NCBI GenBank assembly: GCA_039545355.1
Contig: BCJJ01000022.1
Span: 731,986 to 795,985 of the forward strand
Reading direction: 5' to 3'
DNA length: 64,000 bases
Source of the DNA: Trichosporon coremiiforme
Lineage: Eukaryota; Basidiomycota; Tremellomycetes; Trichosporonales; Trichosporonaceae
The translations under genes and the position numbers were made by a program. Positions 42,567 to 54,200 of this stretch are shown here, piece by piece; position 1 is the stretch's first letter; each line of letters opens with the position of its first letter. The notes under the pieces are model-generated. The model had not been told where the DNA came from. It saw nothing but the letters and a program-made list of their open reading frames with translations, and ran no database searches.

Positions 42567-44323
42567 AACTAGGGTCACAGGTTAAGTCGAACGAGTGGTG
42601 CCACAAACGAGGCCGTGAACTGTCGACCTCGCTGCAACCACGAATAACTCATGCATATGCATGTTTCTTGCTCTATAAACAGTTGTTCCACGTGCATGGG
42701 AGTCTTGGTAACCTATATACGAAGCATGGTGCACCTGGGATCAATACTTAATGTGTCCTCCATTAGCAGAGATGGTGTCCTTGATCCTGTTAGGCATGGA
42801 CATGATAAGTCGGTCGATCTCATTCTGATCATAGGTGTTCCAGAGCTCCGTAGCGGCAGCGAATAGCCCCTCCTGGGTGGTGGGACGAGGGTTGAGACGG
42901 GCCAGGCGGCGCTTGAGGTTGCTCCAAAGGTTCTCAATGGGGTTGAGGCAAGGAGAGCAGGGAGGGTGAGGCAGGAAGCGCATGCCAAGTTGCTCTGCCT
43001 TGCCACGGGTGGCCTTGGCTGTGTGGACGACAGCGTTGTCCTCTACAACCCAGGGCAAGCCATAACCACGCCACTGAGTCTTGACACGCTTCCAGCAATC
43101 AAACAACTCCTTCTCAGTCACCTGGGTGCGATAGATGGCCGCATTGACTCCCTTGCGCTTGGAGGTCGACTGGGAGGTGTCAAACCACACCAGCTTCGAC
43201 TTGCCGCCATACCAGATAGCCCCCCAGCACATAATCGACCCACAGCTCGATCTGAAGGTGTACTGGATGTACCTGAGTGTCAGCACTCTTCCACAGCATG
43301 TAGAACGTCAGGAAAGACACTCACCGCTCATTGGCACGGTCAGAACCGATGGGGCGCGTCACATATGCTCTGTGGAGCTGGTCAATGTAGAGAGGGACCT
43401 CGTCACAGAAGATCACCTTCCTCCACTCTTGGAAGAGTCGCTGCTGCTCAAGAGCATAAGCGAGACGCTTCTCCTTGTGAAGGGGGCTTAGATACGGCCG
43501 CACAAGAGCCACAAAGCGGCCATAACCAAGCTGGCGACGTGCACGGCGCAGAGTCATGAGAGAGAGGACAATGTCTCTGTCTGCAAGAGTGTCCAACACC
43601 TCACGATTGCTGGCGAAGGGCTGAGCCTCAAAGACCTCGTAGATCGCTCTGAGGTTGTCGGGAGTGAGCTTGGTGTGGCTGCGGGGGATGCGGATCCCCT
43701 GGACAGGGTTCAGAACAGCCAGAGCAGGTGGAATGAGAGCCTGGAGGCGAGCTAACATCACACAGTAACCCACAGTGCTCTTGGCGATGTTGTACTCCCA
43801 GGCGACAGAGGAATAGCTGCGGTAGCGAGCCAAGGACGCAATCTTGGCGCGGCGGCGAGGTGTGAGGCAAGGGCGAGGCATAGCTGCAAGTTCTGATGAG
43901 GTAGAGCTGTTGTGGAAGAGAAGTGGCACTCAAGGAGGCTTATATGCCACAAAGATGGACAGTCGGACGGACTCCGCTGCCGATATGCATGGTTTCGACT
44001 CAATTCTTGGATTTTCCAAAAGCCCAGCTTCGGAGCTTGATACATGAAAGATTTGGGGCAAGCACAGGCCTCGGTGGCTGAGATCTAGGGCGATAAGGAG
44101 GGTGGTGACATGCAGCTTTATTGTGGTGGTGTGGTGGCCAGTATGCACGGTGCGCTCTGCAGCTCCATTTGTCCGAGCTGCCAAGCATTCCTTTCGGCTC
44201 TACGCGGAGTTTCTAGGCATAAAGAGTACCGTTGCATGAGTTATGGATCAGAACATGAGCCACGGCGAGGTTGACGATGACGGGACCGTGCGCATCCGTT
44301 CGACTTAACCTGTGACCCTAGTT
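42567..44323. mobile_element. Complete Tc1/mariner-like DNA transposon, 1757 bp
   Basis: The element is bounded by perfect 27-base terminal inverted repeats (42567-42593 and 44297-44323, starting AACTAGGGTCACAGG) and flanked by a TA duplication (42565-42566 and 44324-44325), the hallmark of Tc1/mariner/IS630 elements. It carries one minus-strand transposase gene. The TIRs are identical over their full length and the transposase is intact, which points to recent insertion. Confidence 0.95.
42741..43881 (-). CDS. Tc1-like DD34E transposase
   Basis: CDS complement(join(42741..43272,43325..43881)), 362 aa; a start at 43929 would add 16 residues. The N-terminal 120 residues form paired helix-turn-helix DNA-binding domains, as in the Tc1 superfamily. 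The catalytic triad is visible: D160 in VIFCDEVPLYI, D264 in WVVEDNAVVHTAK and E299 in SPCLNPIENLW, with 34 residues between the second and third, that is DD34E. The 52-nt intron is needed because the unspliced frame meets a stop just after the donor; its acceptor (GTGCTGACACTCAG) follows the same branch-site rule as host genes. The reading frame appears intact, so the element may be active. Confidence 0.92.
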
Positions 44324-45066
44324 TACAACATGCATCTGATCGGGCGCCAGCTCAAGCCCGTCTTCGACGACACGGCGGCGCACTTCAAGGCTCTCCCCTC
44401 CACGCTCCAGCTCTACGCCACATGGTCCATGTACTCTCTCTCCCACCTCAGTCTCGCCACCGTCTTGGCGCTGGCCCAGCTCGTCTCGCTCACTCACTCG
44501 GCCTGTCTCGCCCTTCGTACCTGGTTCCGCGACGTCACTGCCGAGGATCTGAAGCACGGCCTGGTCCAGCTCGAAAACGCCCTCGTCGACGTGGCCATCG
44601 TCATTGGTCTGAGGGGTGTCCTGCTTTCCCAGACGTGCGCCATCGCTGTTCTCCGCGGCATGGAACGGACCGGAGCCGTGATCTTCTGGGTCACATATGG
44701 CCTTCTGGAGTTTGTTGGATTCATCCCCCTGTCTATCCTGAAGGCGCTGTGGGCTACTCTCCTCGCTCTGCTCTTCACGCTGCACGAGGGAAGGGTCTGG
44801 CTTAACCCCCTCGTCGCATGATCGGACTGCCTCCCTATATCCACGACCACTCTCACACTTCCGCGCTGCTCCGATCATCACCCCACATCCAATGTACGAT
44901 TGTAGCTGTCTAAACGCATGTCATGAACAGTGTCTCATCTCATTACAGGTGCTCTGGGCTGCCAGCTGCGCTCACCGCACTCGCCGCACTCGCCGCGCTC
45001 GTGGAATCAACTAAATCCATAATACTGCTGAAAAAACTACCGAAACGCCTATTATTTTGAGTCCTC

Positions 45067-47182
45067 TTACAGACGGGCACCAGCCTTGTTGGCAAAGTTG
45101 GCGACGATGGGGCCCTTGCTGTCGGCGGACGAGGTGGGGTGGGTGGCGCGCTTGTCGAAGGCGACGACCTCCTGCCAGCGGGCAGCGAGCTGGTCGGGGG
45201 TAGCCGGGCGGTCGTTGGGGAACACGATACCGGCCGAGCGCTCGTAGCGGTAGGCGGCGGCGAGGCCGCCGTAGGCCTTGATGATCTGCGCCGTGTCCTT
45301 GCATTCGCGCGAGGTGAGGTAGCACGCAATGGGGGCGACGTAGTCGGCCTTGAAGGTGTTGAGGAGCTCCTCGGTCCACACCGTCGCGGTCATCTGGGTG
45401 CCGGCAGACGGCGCAAGGGCGTTGACGTAGATGTTGTTCTTGCGACCCTCGATCGCGAGCGCCTTCGTGAAACCGATGATGGCCGCCTTGGCCGTACCGT
45501 AGTTGGACTGTCCGTGCGCGCCGGCCACGCCGTTCGGCGACGACGTGTTCAGGATGCGGCCGTAGTTCTGCTTGTGCATGTAGGGCCAGACGGCCTTGCA
45601 CATCTTCCAGGTGCCGCGAACGTGAATGTCGAGGACGGAGTTGAAGAGCTCGGGCGTCATGTTGACGAACGCCTTGTCGCGCAGGATGCCCGCGTTGTTG
45701 ACGAGGGCGTGGACGGTGCCGAACTTCTCGACGGCGATCTTGACAATCTTCTCGGCGTCGTCCTCGATGGAGCCGATCGCGGCGACACCCTTGCCGCCGA
45801 GCTTGTTGACCTCCTCGACGACCTTGTTGGCCGCGTCGGCGCTGATGTCGTTGACGACGACATTGCCGCCGTACTTGGCGTAGTAGCGGGCGTAGGAGGC
45901 TCCGAGACCGTTGCCACCACCGGTGATGATGACGGTGTAGTCCTTGAAGGTGATGGGGGGAGGGGGACCCTGGGGGTTGGGAGGGAGCGAGGGCTGGAGC
46001 TTCATGACCTCCATCATGCGCGCGGAGTCAGACTGCGAGGGGTAGGTGGCCTTGGAGTAGTCGAAGACCTTGGGCCACTGCAGGTCGATAGCAGAGGGGG
46101 TAAACGAGTCGTCGGCCTTCCAGACGTAGCCCTCGGACTGCTGCCACTTGGTCTCGGCGAAGAAGCCACCGCCGACCTCGAAGAGGCGACCACCGACGTC
46201 GGGTCCGTTGCGAGCCGTGAGGACACCGATGAGGGAGGCGACGTGGTCCGGGTCGAGGTGCGAGAGGACCTCGGGGGTCATGACAGTCTGGGTCATGGCC
46301 GAGGCGGCGAGGGGAGCGATCGTGTTCGCCTTGATGTTGTACTTGACACCCTCCTTGTCGAGAACCTGGGCGAACGTGACGAGGGCCATCTTGGCGCCGC
46401 TATACTGTTAGCTAAAGTTCTCGCTGTGCCCCATCGCTGAAAAACGGCTTGCTTCCGAAATCCGACCCAACCAGGTAAAACACCTCCACTTCGCCACACC
46501 CACCACCGCACCACCCATCCAACCTCCCGACGACTTCTGCAACTCATTTTCCACCCAACAACGTCATTTCTTCTCCATTTTCTTCACGAATGCGTTTCCA
46601 GAGCTCACCTGTAATTCGTCTGACCGCCATTACCATACACTCCAGCGGGCGAAGCAGTGTTAACGATGCGTCCAAACTTCTGGGCGCGGAAGAGGGGCCA
46701 CACGGCCTTGGTGATGGCGTAGGCGCCCTTGACGTGGATGTCGTAGACGTCGTTGAACTCCTTCTCGGTCATCTTGCGGAAGGAGCGGTCGCGGAGGACA
46801 CCGGCGTTGTTGATGAGGACGTGGACGGTGCCGTACGCCTTGACGGCCTGGTCGACAATCTTCTGGCCGTCCATGACCGAGCCGACCGCGGCGATGGCGT
46901 CTCCGCCGACTGGGCGTTAGCCTCCACTTCTCTTCGTGGCTGGGATTGCGGGGAGCACTCTGAGCAGAGCGTGCGGAAGCCCAGAGAGCAGAGCAGAGAG
47001 CAGGGGAGAGGAGGGTACTTACGCTTCTTGACCTCCGCGACGACCTTGTCGGCGTTGGCCTGCGAGACATCGTTGATGACGACCTTGGCCTTGCCCTTGG
47101 CGTACATGTGGGCGTAGGCGCGACCGAGGCCGCCGCCTCCGCCGGTGATGATGACGACGAGGTCCTTGAAGTCGAGAGGCAT
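45067..47182 (-). CDS. Peroxisomal two-domain 3-hydroxyacyl-CoA dehydrogenase (Fox2-type SDR pair without hydratase domain)
   Basis: CDS complement(join(45067..46399,46609..46909,47023..47182)), 597 aa. Fungal Fox2 (MFE2) oxidises (3R)-hydroxyacyl-CoA in peroxisomal beta-oxidation; it usually has two SDR domains and a C-terminal enoyl-CoA hydratase 2 (MaoC) domain, about 900 residues. Here SDR 1 shows ITGGGGGLGRAYA, NNAGVLRD and Y153-x3-K157 (NYSGAK), and SDR 2 shows ITGGGNGLGASYA, NNAGILRD and SNYGTAKAA. Both domains look catalytic. The protein stops right after SDR 2 and ends in ARL, a valid PTS1, so the short form is probably the true product and the hydratase must be supplied elsewhere. 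Introns are 113 and 209 nt. Confidence 0.9.
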
Positions 47183-49073
47183 GGTGCGTGTGTTCCGAGG
47201 AGGGGGTATGGGGGGGAGAGCAAGGTCACGAGCGAGGAGTTATAAGAGCGCGGGGGTCGGGACTGCTTAACCGGTGTGCGGGGTGTGGAGAGCGCGAAGC
47301 TAGTGAACAAGTGGAGTTTCCCGAGATATTTCGTTCCCACTTCCGCGTTAGTGGGCTGCGGCACTGGATGCACTGGCGGCCGAAGAGCTTGGCTTAATCG
47401 TCGTGGGTGTGCATTAGTAAACGCGCCTTACGCACGAAGGGGTGCATTAGGCTCGGCATCCACTGGTGGGCAGCATAGCGGCCGGCGCCATTGGGGAGAG
47501 GGCCACTGGGGAGCTCCAATCGGTCGGCCATGTCCGACCACCCGACGCTCGGCATCCGGCATACCCCACAACCGAAGCCCCGCGGCCGCCGGCCCTCGCC
47601 GCCTGCCTTCAGTCTCCACCTGCATGCCGCAACCTGGATTCCTCATGACGTCCGGACCTGGCGGGCAGGATGCGGTGATCACCACTCATAAGTTCGTACT
47701 TGATCATTGGGATGCATGCAAGTTGTCCACCTCTTGCGCTGATGAAGATTCACTGACGGCGTTGCTGCTTCAACTTCGCCTAGCCGGTCAGATGATATCT
47801 CAGACTGTAGCTCGCCGGTTACTGAAGAAGAACGCGGGGTTTAGCGTCGGATGCACCGACTTGGCTCGAGTAGTCGAGCCGTGCATTGGACTACCGACGA
47901 CGACGGAGATGTGGCTGAGCAGACCTAGCATCGGATCTTGATCAGTTTTGCCTGACCTCCATCTCAACGCCCTTCCTGTTGGAAGGAAGAGGCCATGCAG
48001 AGATGGACAGTCAGTCGACGGATGGATCAAGGCTAGACAAGGGGACTGGCAGTGAGGCATCCGAAGCATCCGCCTGCCAGGCCACAAGAGTAACGAGTGG
48101 CATCAAACGTCCGACGGGGTGCGACAAGGACCGCACGTACGAGTCAGTCGATCTGGAACTGCCACAGTCTCGCCTCATATTCCGTTTCATGTCGCCCCTC
48201 GGCTCGCGTCTGATCGTCATGGAAGGGGTCGATCCGCGTCAGAGTCTCGACTCCTTCTCGACCCCTGCACCTCATGCAGAGCGTATCCGTCATGTGCGCT
48301 CTTCGCACTGCTCTTATCAGCTCCCTTCTTGCAGAGCGGGGCTTCCGCTGATTCGCACGCAGCACGCACTGCACAGAGTGCGCAGTGCAGAGCATTCCAT
48401 CGTGCAATGTGCGATCCAGCACTCGATCTGTCCTCTCTGTGCCGTATCACCAGGACGGACTGTCACGCACCCTCTTAGAGTGCTTGTCCCGTCTCACTGT
48501 CCTCCTTGGAATGAGGCACATCCCCTCTCGATGCCGGCGTGCAGCCGAACCGTTACTGGTATGGCTACCATCCCATGAACATCTCCAGAGCCGAGAGACA
48601 CCTCTCGGTCCCATGAAACTCCCTTCCCACTCCAGTCTCACAATCGTCAACTGCCCGCAAACAACGGTCGTCAAGAAACTGGTGTTACCAGAACACGTCA
48701 GGGTTCATCTTATACAACAAGTCTACAGTTTAAATGCGTTTCGGTTTGCTTTGGCTTTGTATCGCTTTCGCTAGTCGCTCCGGGCGTTATACGTTGGTAC
48801 GCTTGGGGTGTCTCCTGAAGATCGTGGCGGGGCGTAAAGGGGTTACTGTAAGGAGCGATCGGGATAGGTTACTGGGTGGTTGGAATTGGTGGTCGTGCTA
48901 CATGTTCTTGAAGGGCTCTTGGCTCGTGGCAAGGCTGGGCTCATGACAGAATGAACGTTATCGTTTCGTGAGGATTACCACAAGGGATGAAGTTCGGTGA
49001 GGTGGTGTGTCGAGGTCGACGGAGAAAGCAAGGCGGTGGGACGAGTTTGTTGCGGTGTTCGCTACGCCTCCGC
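47183..49073. other. Intergenic region (1.9 kb)
   Basis: No supported gene. The frames at 47276-47941 and 47979-48578 have no recognisable domains, no clear coding composition and overlap antisense frames of similar length. Confidence 0.35.
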
Positions 49074-51281
49074 TCAGAAGGGCACCCCGTAGCTGCCAAC
49101 TGACCGGGGCGAGCACTCCGTGACGACAATCTTGCCGGCAGCAGCGTCCAACGGGTTCTTCTCGAGCTCAAGGTCGGGCGTGAGCGGCGTGTCGCTCGAG
49201 AACGTGCTCGAGACGTTCCGCTTTGGCGACTCGACCGTCGCCGCCTCCCAGTCAGCCGTGAGCTCGGCCAGACTCTTAGTCAGCGACGAGAGTGTAGCCG
49301 ACGAGATCGACAGCGAGCGTTCCAACGCCGGCACCGTTGGCGGGACCGGCCAGTCCCACGACTCGGCCTCGCGGAGCGCCGCGATAGCCTCGTCGTGCAC
49401 TGCCTTGCGCCACGCCTGGGCTTGCTGCTTGGCCAGCGAGCCCGGTGAGGGCGGCTCGGAGGCGTCGCCCTTCAGAGGATTCTTCAGGATCGAGATGCGC
49501 CGCTTCACCGGCACCGGCTTCACTGTCGGCGGGGAAGAGATCAGGGGCAGCGTTATGCTCCGTGGTATAGACGAGACGGGCGAGATGGCAGCGACCGGCG
49601 ACGCTGGCACGTCAGGCAGAGGCGGGAGCGGGCGCTGGCCAGACAGCACCGAGGCCAGATCCGGGGGCGGTGGGGCTGGTCGGTGAGACCCAATTGACCG
49701 CCTGGCCGACTGCTGGGGCGGAGAGAGCGCGGCTCTCGTCGGGTAAGGGGTTTGGTAGGACGAGGGCATCAGCTTGTCAGGTAAGACAGGAGATGGACTG
49801 CTAATGCTCTCCTTGAGTGACTGGCGTGACGACGATCGGCTGGGCAGTGTAAAGTCTGGAATCAATTTTGAGTCCCTGATGGAGTGATGGACGGAGTGCG
49901 CACGACGATGGGGCTGGCGCGGCGAAGCGTACAGGTTCTTCGTTGTGTGTAGACGCGGCGGCGTGTCCACACTACGGCTCAGATTGCCGTGGTACGAGGT
50001 GGACAGCGGCATGGGCTGAGGTCCTGAGCGCGTGCGTCTTCTAACCGCCATAGCTGCCGCTTCGTTAATGCTGACCAGCTCTGCCGACGAACTCTTCGGG
50101 AGGTCGGGTGTCTTGGGAGGCAATGGCGGCGGCGAGACAGCGTAGTCGTCTGTCGGCAGTGCCGGGAGTGCGGCGTTCAGGCCTGAGGTCAGCTGCGTAG
50201 TCCCGACACAGCTGCTCACCTTTGTCTGCTGACGAGGCTGGATACGGTCCCCTCATCATGAGAGCTGGCACAATGGGTGATGGCTGGGAGAAGGTGGGAG
50301 AGTGAATGGGAAGAGGAGGAACAGGAGGAGGTGCTTCGTCTGACTGGAACATGGGAGCAAAGTTGGACGCGGATTTGCTTCGGCGTATGTGGGACGCCCG
50401 GCGCGACGAGGTGCGCTCAGGATACGCGCCGCCGCTTGACGACTTGATGTGCTTGGATTGTTTCCGTAGGCTGGGGTGGATGTAGGTACTAAATCCATCC
50501 ACATAGGGATGCTCAGGCAGGGAGTCGTCGTCGAGCGAGGCTCGTGAGCTGAAGGATTCATGAGTGTCGAACGAGGAAGGTACAGGTGACGGAGCCTGCG
50601 CAGGCGGTTCGGTCGCCTTGAGGGGAGGATACCGCTGCGGAAGAGTCAGCACGAGCGTCTGCGACGAAGTCAGGCAGGCTGCCAGGGAAGAAGGGTCAAG
50701 GACGTCTGAGCAGAGTGTGTGTGCTGCTGTGTGGGTTGCGTGGGTTCCCGAGTGCGCCCGCACACACTCGCCTCATCACTCACCTGCCAATCACTGCTGC
50801 AGAGCTCCCGGATGTCAACGTCGCTCATGTCCATGGCGTCCGAGTCGTCGGTGGCGAACGACGAGAACGACGAGCACCGGGTCAAGCCGACTGGAGGACA
50901 GAGGAGCAGTCCAGGCGTCAGGTGGGCCCAGGAAGGGGGTGGAGTCGAGGGCCGACTATTGGAAGCGGACGCCGGCGGTGTTGGGAGCGGCCGCCTTGAA
51001 CGCGAGGAAGGTGTGGTGGGTTGTGATGGACAGGGGCCTGAGGCTGCAGCAAGGGGTGCCGAGGCGGCGGAGGGGGCTGAGCCGGAGGGGAAGGGGGTCG
51101 AAGGAGAGACCAAGGAAGACGGGGTGAAGAATGGTGATGAGAGCGACGGCGAAGGAACGTGCGGTGCCGAGGGGAGGACAGGGAGAAGATGAGCTTGGAC
51201 ACTCGCGTCGGAGATCGTACTCGTGCCGCTCCTCGCGCCCGTGCTCAGTGGCTGCGGCGTAAGGTCCAGCGCAAGAGCCAT
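49074..51281 (-). CDS. Pro/Ser-rich low-complexity protein of unknown function
   Basis: CDS complement(join(49074..50182,50220..50634,50784..51281)), 673 aa. The 37-nt second intron (GCTGACCTCAG acceptor) is well supported because it joins two long frames. The first intron (149 nt) has two in-frame acceptors near 50634 and 50658 that differ by eight residues; I used the one next to GCTGAC. The protein is dominated by Pro/Ser/Ala runs and basic RRXS-like sites (SRRASHIRRSKSAS, RRISILKNPLKGD) that could be phosphorylated or bind SH3/14-3-3 partners. Short helical parts occur near the end (QAWRKAVHDEAIAALREAE). No domain recognised; a cortical or signalling scaffold is one possibility. Confidence 0.6.
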
Positions 51282-54200
51282 CCTGTTTCAAGTCTCCGTC
51301 GTCCGTGTGCAGTCCACTGCCCACCGTCCGCGGGCCCACGTCCAGGTCGTCTGCCGCTTGTTGATCACCGTCTTCGTAGTCTCGCTGAGCCGGGTGCCGA
51401 AATGGTCTCCGGCGGAAAACAACCTCGGGAGGTCGCCAATGGGTTTAAACAGCGGTAGCGCAAGTGTTAGCGACCCAAGAAGAGAATCACCCGCTAACGA
51501 CGATCACTCCTCAAGTCTGGGTCTGCGACGAGCTGCCGGGCCTGAATCGTGACCTGCTCGGCACCGTTGTCCGTTGTCTATTCCGGATTCTCCTTCAAGC
51601 GATGCGGTGTTCGTCCAGTGTCTAGCTTTGGCCAACGTTTGGGCAGCAGAAACGAGGTTGTGAACCTACAACGCCAAGAGCGTCGACATCAGACTCCAAA
51701 CCAAGCTGAAGCCTCGTTCCGTCCAGGGGTTTCTGTCTTCGTGGCTCGATCGGTGTGAGGTCCACAGCGCCGTCTGCTATGCGATGCGATGCAGCGTTCT
51801 CAGGTCGGAACGCAGAAATGGCTCGTAGACCTGGCAGGGCTCAAGCGGCCCCAGAAATGTGGGATGTGGGCTGCGGGCTTACAACTTCCGAGGCTCAGAA
51901 CCGGACCGCCTCGAATGCCACGGCTGTCTAAGCGGTAAGCGCTTTGGCGTTTTCGAGGGCCGGCTGGCGCCGAGGAATATTCACAGCAGGACTGCAGCAC
52001 AGCCTGCGGCGTCCGGCGCAGTAGGTACTCAGGTCGCTCGAGGGTACCGACTTGGCTGCTGGAAAGGGTGCTTGGGGGCCTGTGCTGGCGATTGGGGTTC
52101 TCTATACGCCGTCGTAATCACGCCCGAGGGGTTCACTGCTGGCGAGATGCGCTCTTGTATGACCGGCGGGGCCTGCGTTCCTTCGTGTCGGTTCGTCAAA
52201 GTCTGTGCGTAGAGGGTCCGGGTCGACAATGGGCGTATCGGCAAGAGCTGCTGTGGACGTGGGCGGGGCGGACGGGGCGCTGGGTAGGGGAGGGGGAGGG
52301 GGCGACTCCTCGCTTTTGGAGTGGTAAAGATGATAGAAAGGGTCAGTCAAGAGAAGAAGTGAAGAGATGAGAACGCTAGGCTGAGGTCCACAAAGAATGT
52401 TTTCGTGGACTCCTGGTGCATGTCACTCAAGAGCTGCAAAGTCCAGCTGAGGTCGGCGCTCAGCGTCGTCGTCGCGAGGCTTGCAAGGCGGGCTTGCGAG
52501 GCTTGCGCTTACGAGGCTAGAGGCTATGGTTAGCCATGGAGTTGTACCTCTCGTTCCTCTCGTTCCTGGAGATGGGGTGAGGAGAAATAGAGGGTGCTCC
52601 TGATGCACCCAGCCGGGGCTTGATAGACATATGTCGTAATTGCTCGACTGTTAGGTAACGAACGGTCGCTGTCCCTGGGTGCTTCAGGATGCACGGTGGA
52701 GACAGTCACACCCCATTTACCTGCACTCCCTGCGGCTCATGTACAGGATGCGACGTCCTGGCGAGCATTCCTGAAGCTTACCAGGGCTCACCTGACCCAA
52801 TGCACCCGAAGCTCAGCACATCTCCCTTCGTTTCGGCGCCTGATGTCACTGGGACGGACACGATTGACCAAACCGGAAATGCTGGGTACGTTTGACGTCG
52901 TCGTTAAGCTCGTGCCCAGTCAGCCGTTAGAGCCTGCACCGAGTAGCCTTGTCTGATCGGAACGTGACGACTGTGTCGAGAGCACTCCCACCGGCCCCGC
53001 TGTCTGCCATACGTGCCGGGTGTGTCATGGGTGTCGGAGTATGAGACAATGGCGTAGGACGGTGATATGCTCTAGCACCTCTTTCCCCGGTGGTGATGGG
53101 ATATCGGAGGTATCTGGGAGGACAGCAAATGCCAGTCAAGCACTGAGGCTGCAAGGAACGAGGATGGCACTCAGATAGGAGAGCGTTCTAGGGACAGGCA
53201 GTTGTCAATGCTTGTGGTGGCTGAGGGGCGCTTTTCACCTGTGATCCCCAGGCAAGTGTTCAGGCATGCTGTTCATGACCGACGATACTCCGAGCGACGA
53301 GAGGAGAGCGGCAGCGCATTCCTCGTCGAAAGTCCCCCGCTGGCGACGGGCCGACTGCAGCAGTCACGTTCCATTCTTTCATTGTCTCTGATTCCCTTCC
53401 GGCCCTCGGGCCGCCCTACCGACTGCTCTCCTCTCGGGAGCTGGGGATCACCGAGCCATGGACACGCCTGCACGTTCCTGTGAGCAGCTGGGTAGCCTGC
53501 CCCTCGGAGCATTGCTCTTCTCCGAGAAGAGAGGGGCGTTTATCGACATTGCGTTTCATGTCCTTGCGTCGGACAAGCACCTCGGCCACTTGGTAGCGCA
53601 GCTGCCGTCGCAGCTTCCACCTCCGAACAGCAACAGCAGGACCCAGCAGACGTACGCCGGTCCACTGGGGTCTGGGAATGAGCAACGCAGATGTCACCCC
53701 AGGGTTGGCGCCCAAGGGTGGCCCAAGGGTAGGGTAAGACAGGAATTCTGGTTGCATTCTTGAGACCTGTCACGCATTTACGTACTCCTCGTTCCTCCTG
53801 GCTCTGCCGTAACAGCCACCGTATATTTGTGCTTTGGCCCTGGTGATCCCTCAACAGAGGAATTACATACTCCCTTCCGCCAGATCATTCATGTCACCTT
53901 CTGCCCAGGACTTGCCCAAGACTTGAACAGGACTGTCCAGGACTGGGCGGAGATGTCGAAATAGCATAGAGGGCACTTCAAACTCTGTCGCTGAATTAGG
54001 GTGAGCCCCGTCGAGCTATTGTGAATTCGACAATTCCAAGCTTGTCCGACTTAGAGCCTGACGTGGGCTCGACAAGCTCGCCGTTGAATGCGATGGCGCC
54101 GACACGGAGTAGCTCGCCTCGGCGAGCGGCGAGCTGGTCCCAGGTTCCCGGCGAGCATGCCCGCCTTCTGTTCGTCATCTGCAGCTGGTTGGCTCGGGCG

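Larger units (their letters stand above)
42271..44821 (+). pseudogene. Displaced 3' part of the ankyrin/TM gene, split by the mariner-like insertion
   Basis: Host sequence 42271-42564 is open in frame with the upstream CDS apart from the TAG. It encodes Trp/His-rich amphipathic helices (VWYVLEHALEG, ANWIWNMAEALPG). After the element, host sequence resumes at 44326 and runs open to a stop at 44819-44821, with several hydrophobic helices (SHLSLATVLALAQLVSL, VDVAIVIGLRGVLL, ALWATLLALLF). Removing the element and one copy of the TA target gives an uninterrupted frame: the Leu codon, then TA joined to C as a Tyr codon, then Asn-Met-His. The insertion therefore disrupted a real gene. Confidence 0.8.

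Noticed and set aside
45139..46440. A 433-codon plus-strand frame over the Fox2-type gene
   Set aside because: Shadow frame with repetitive Val/Asp/Gly/Leu content; the minus strand carries the SDR motifs.
52102..52350. Pro-rich minus-strand frame (starts TDPFYHLYHSKSEES)
   Set aside because: It has a coding feel, but starts at TTG and not ATG, and no splice partner or domain could be found.
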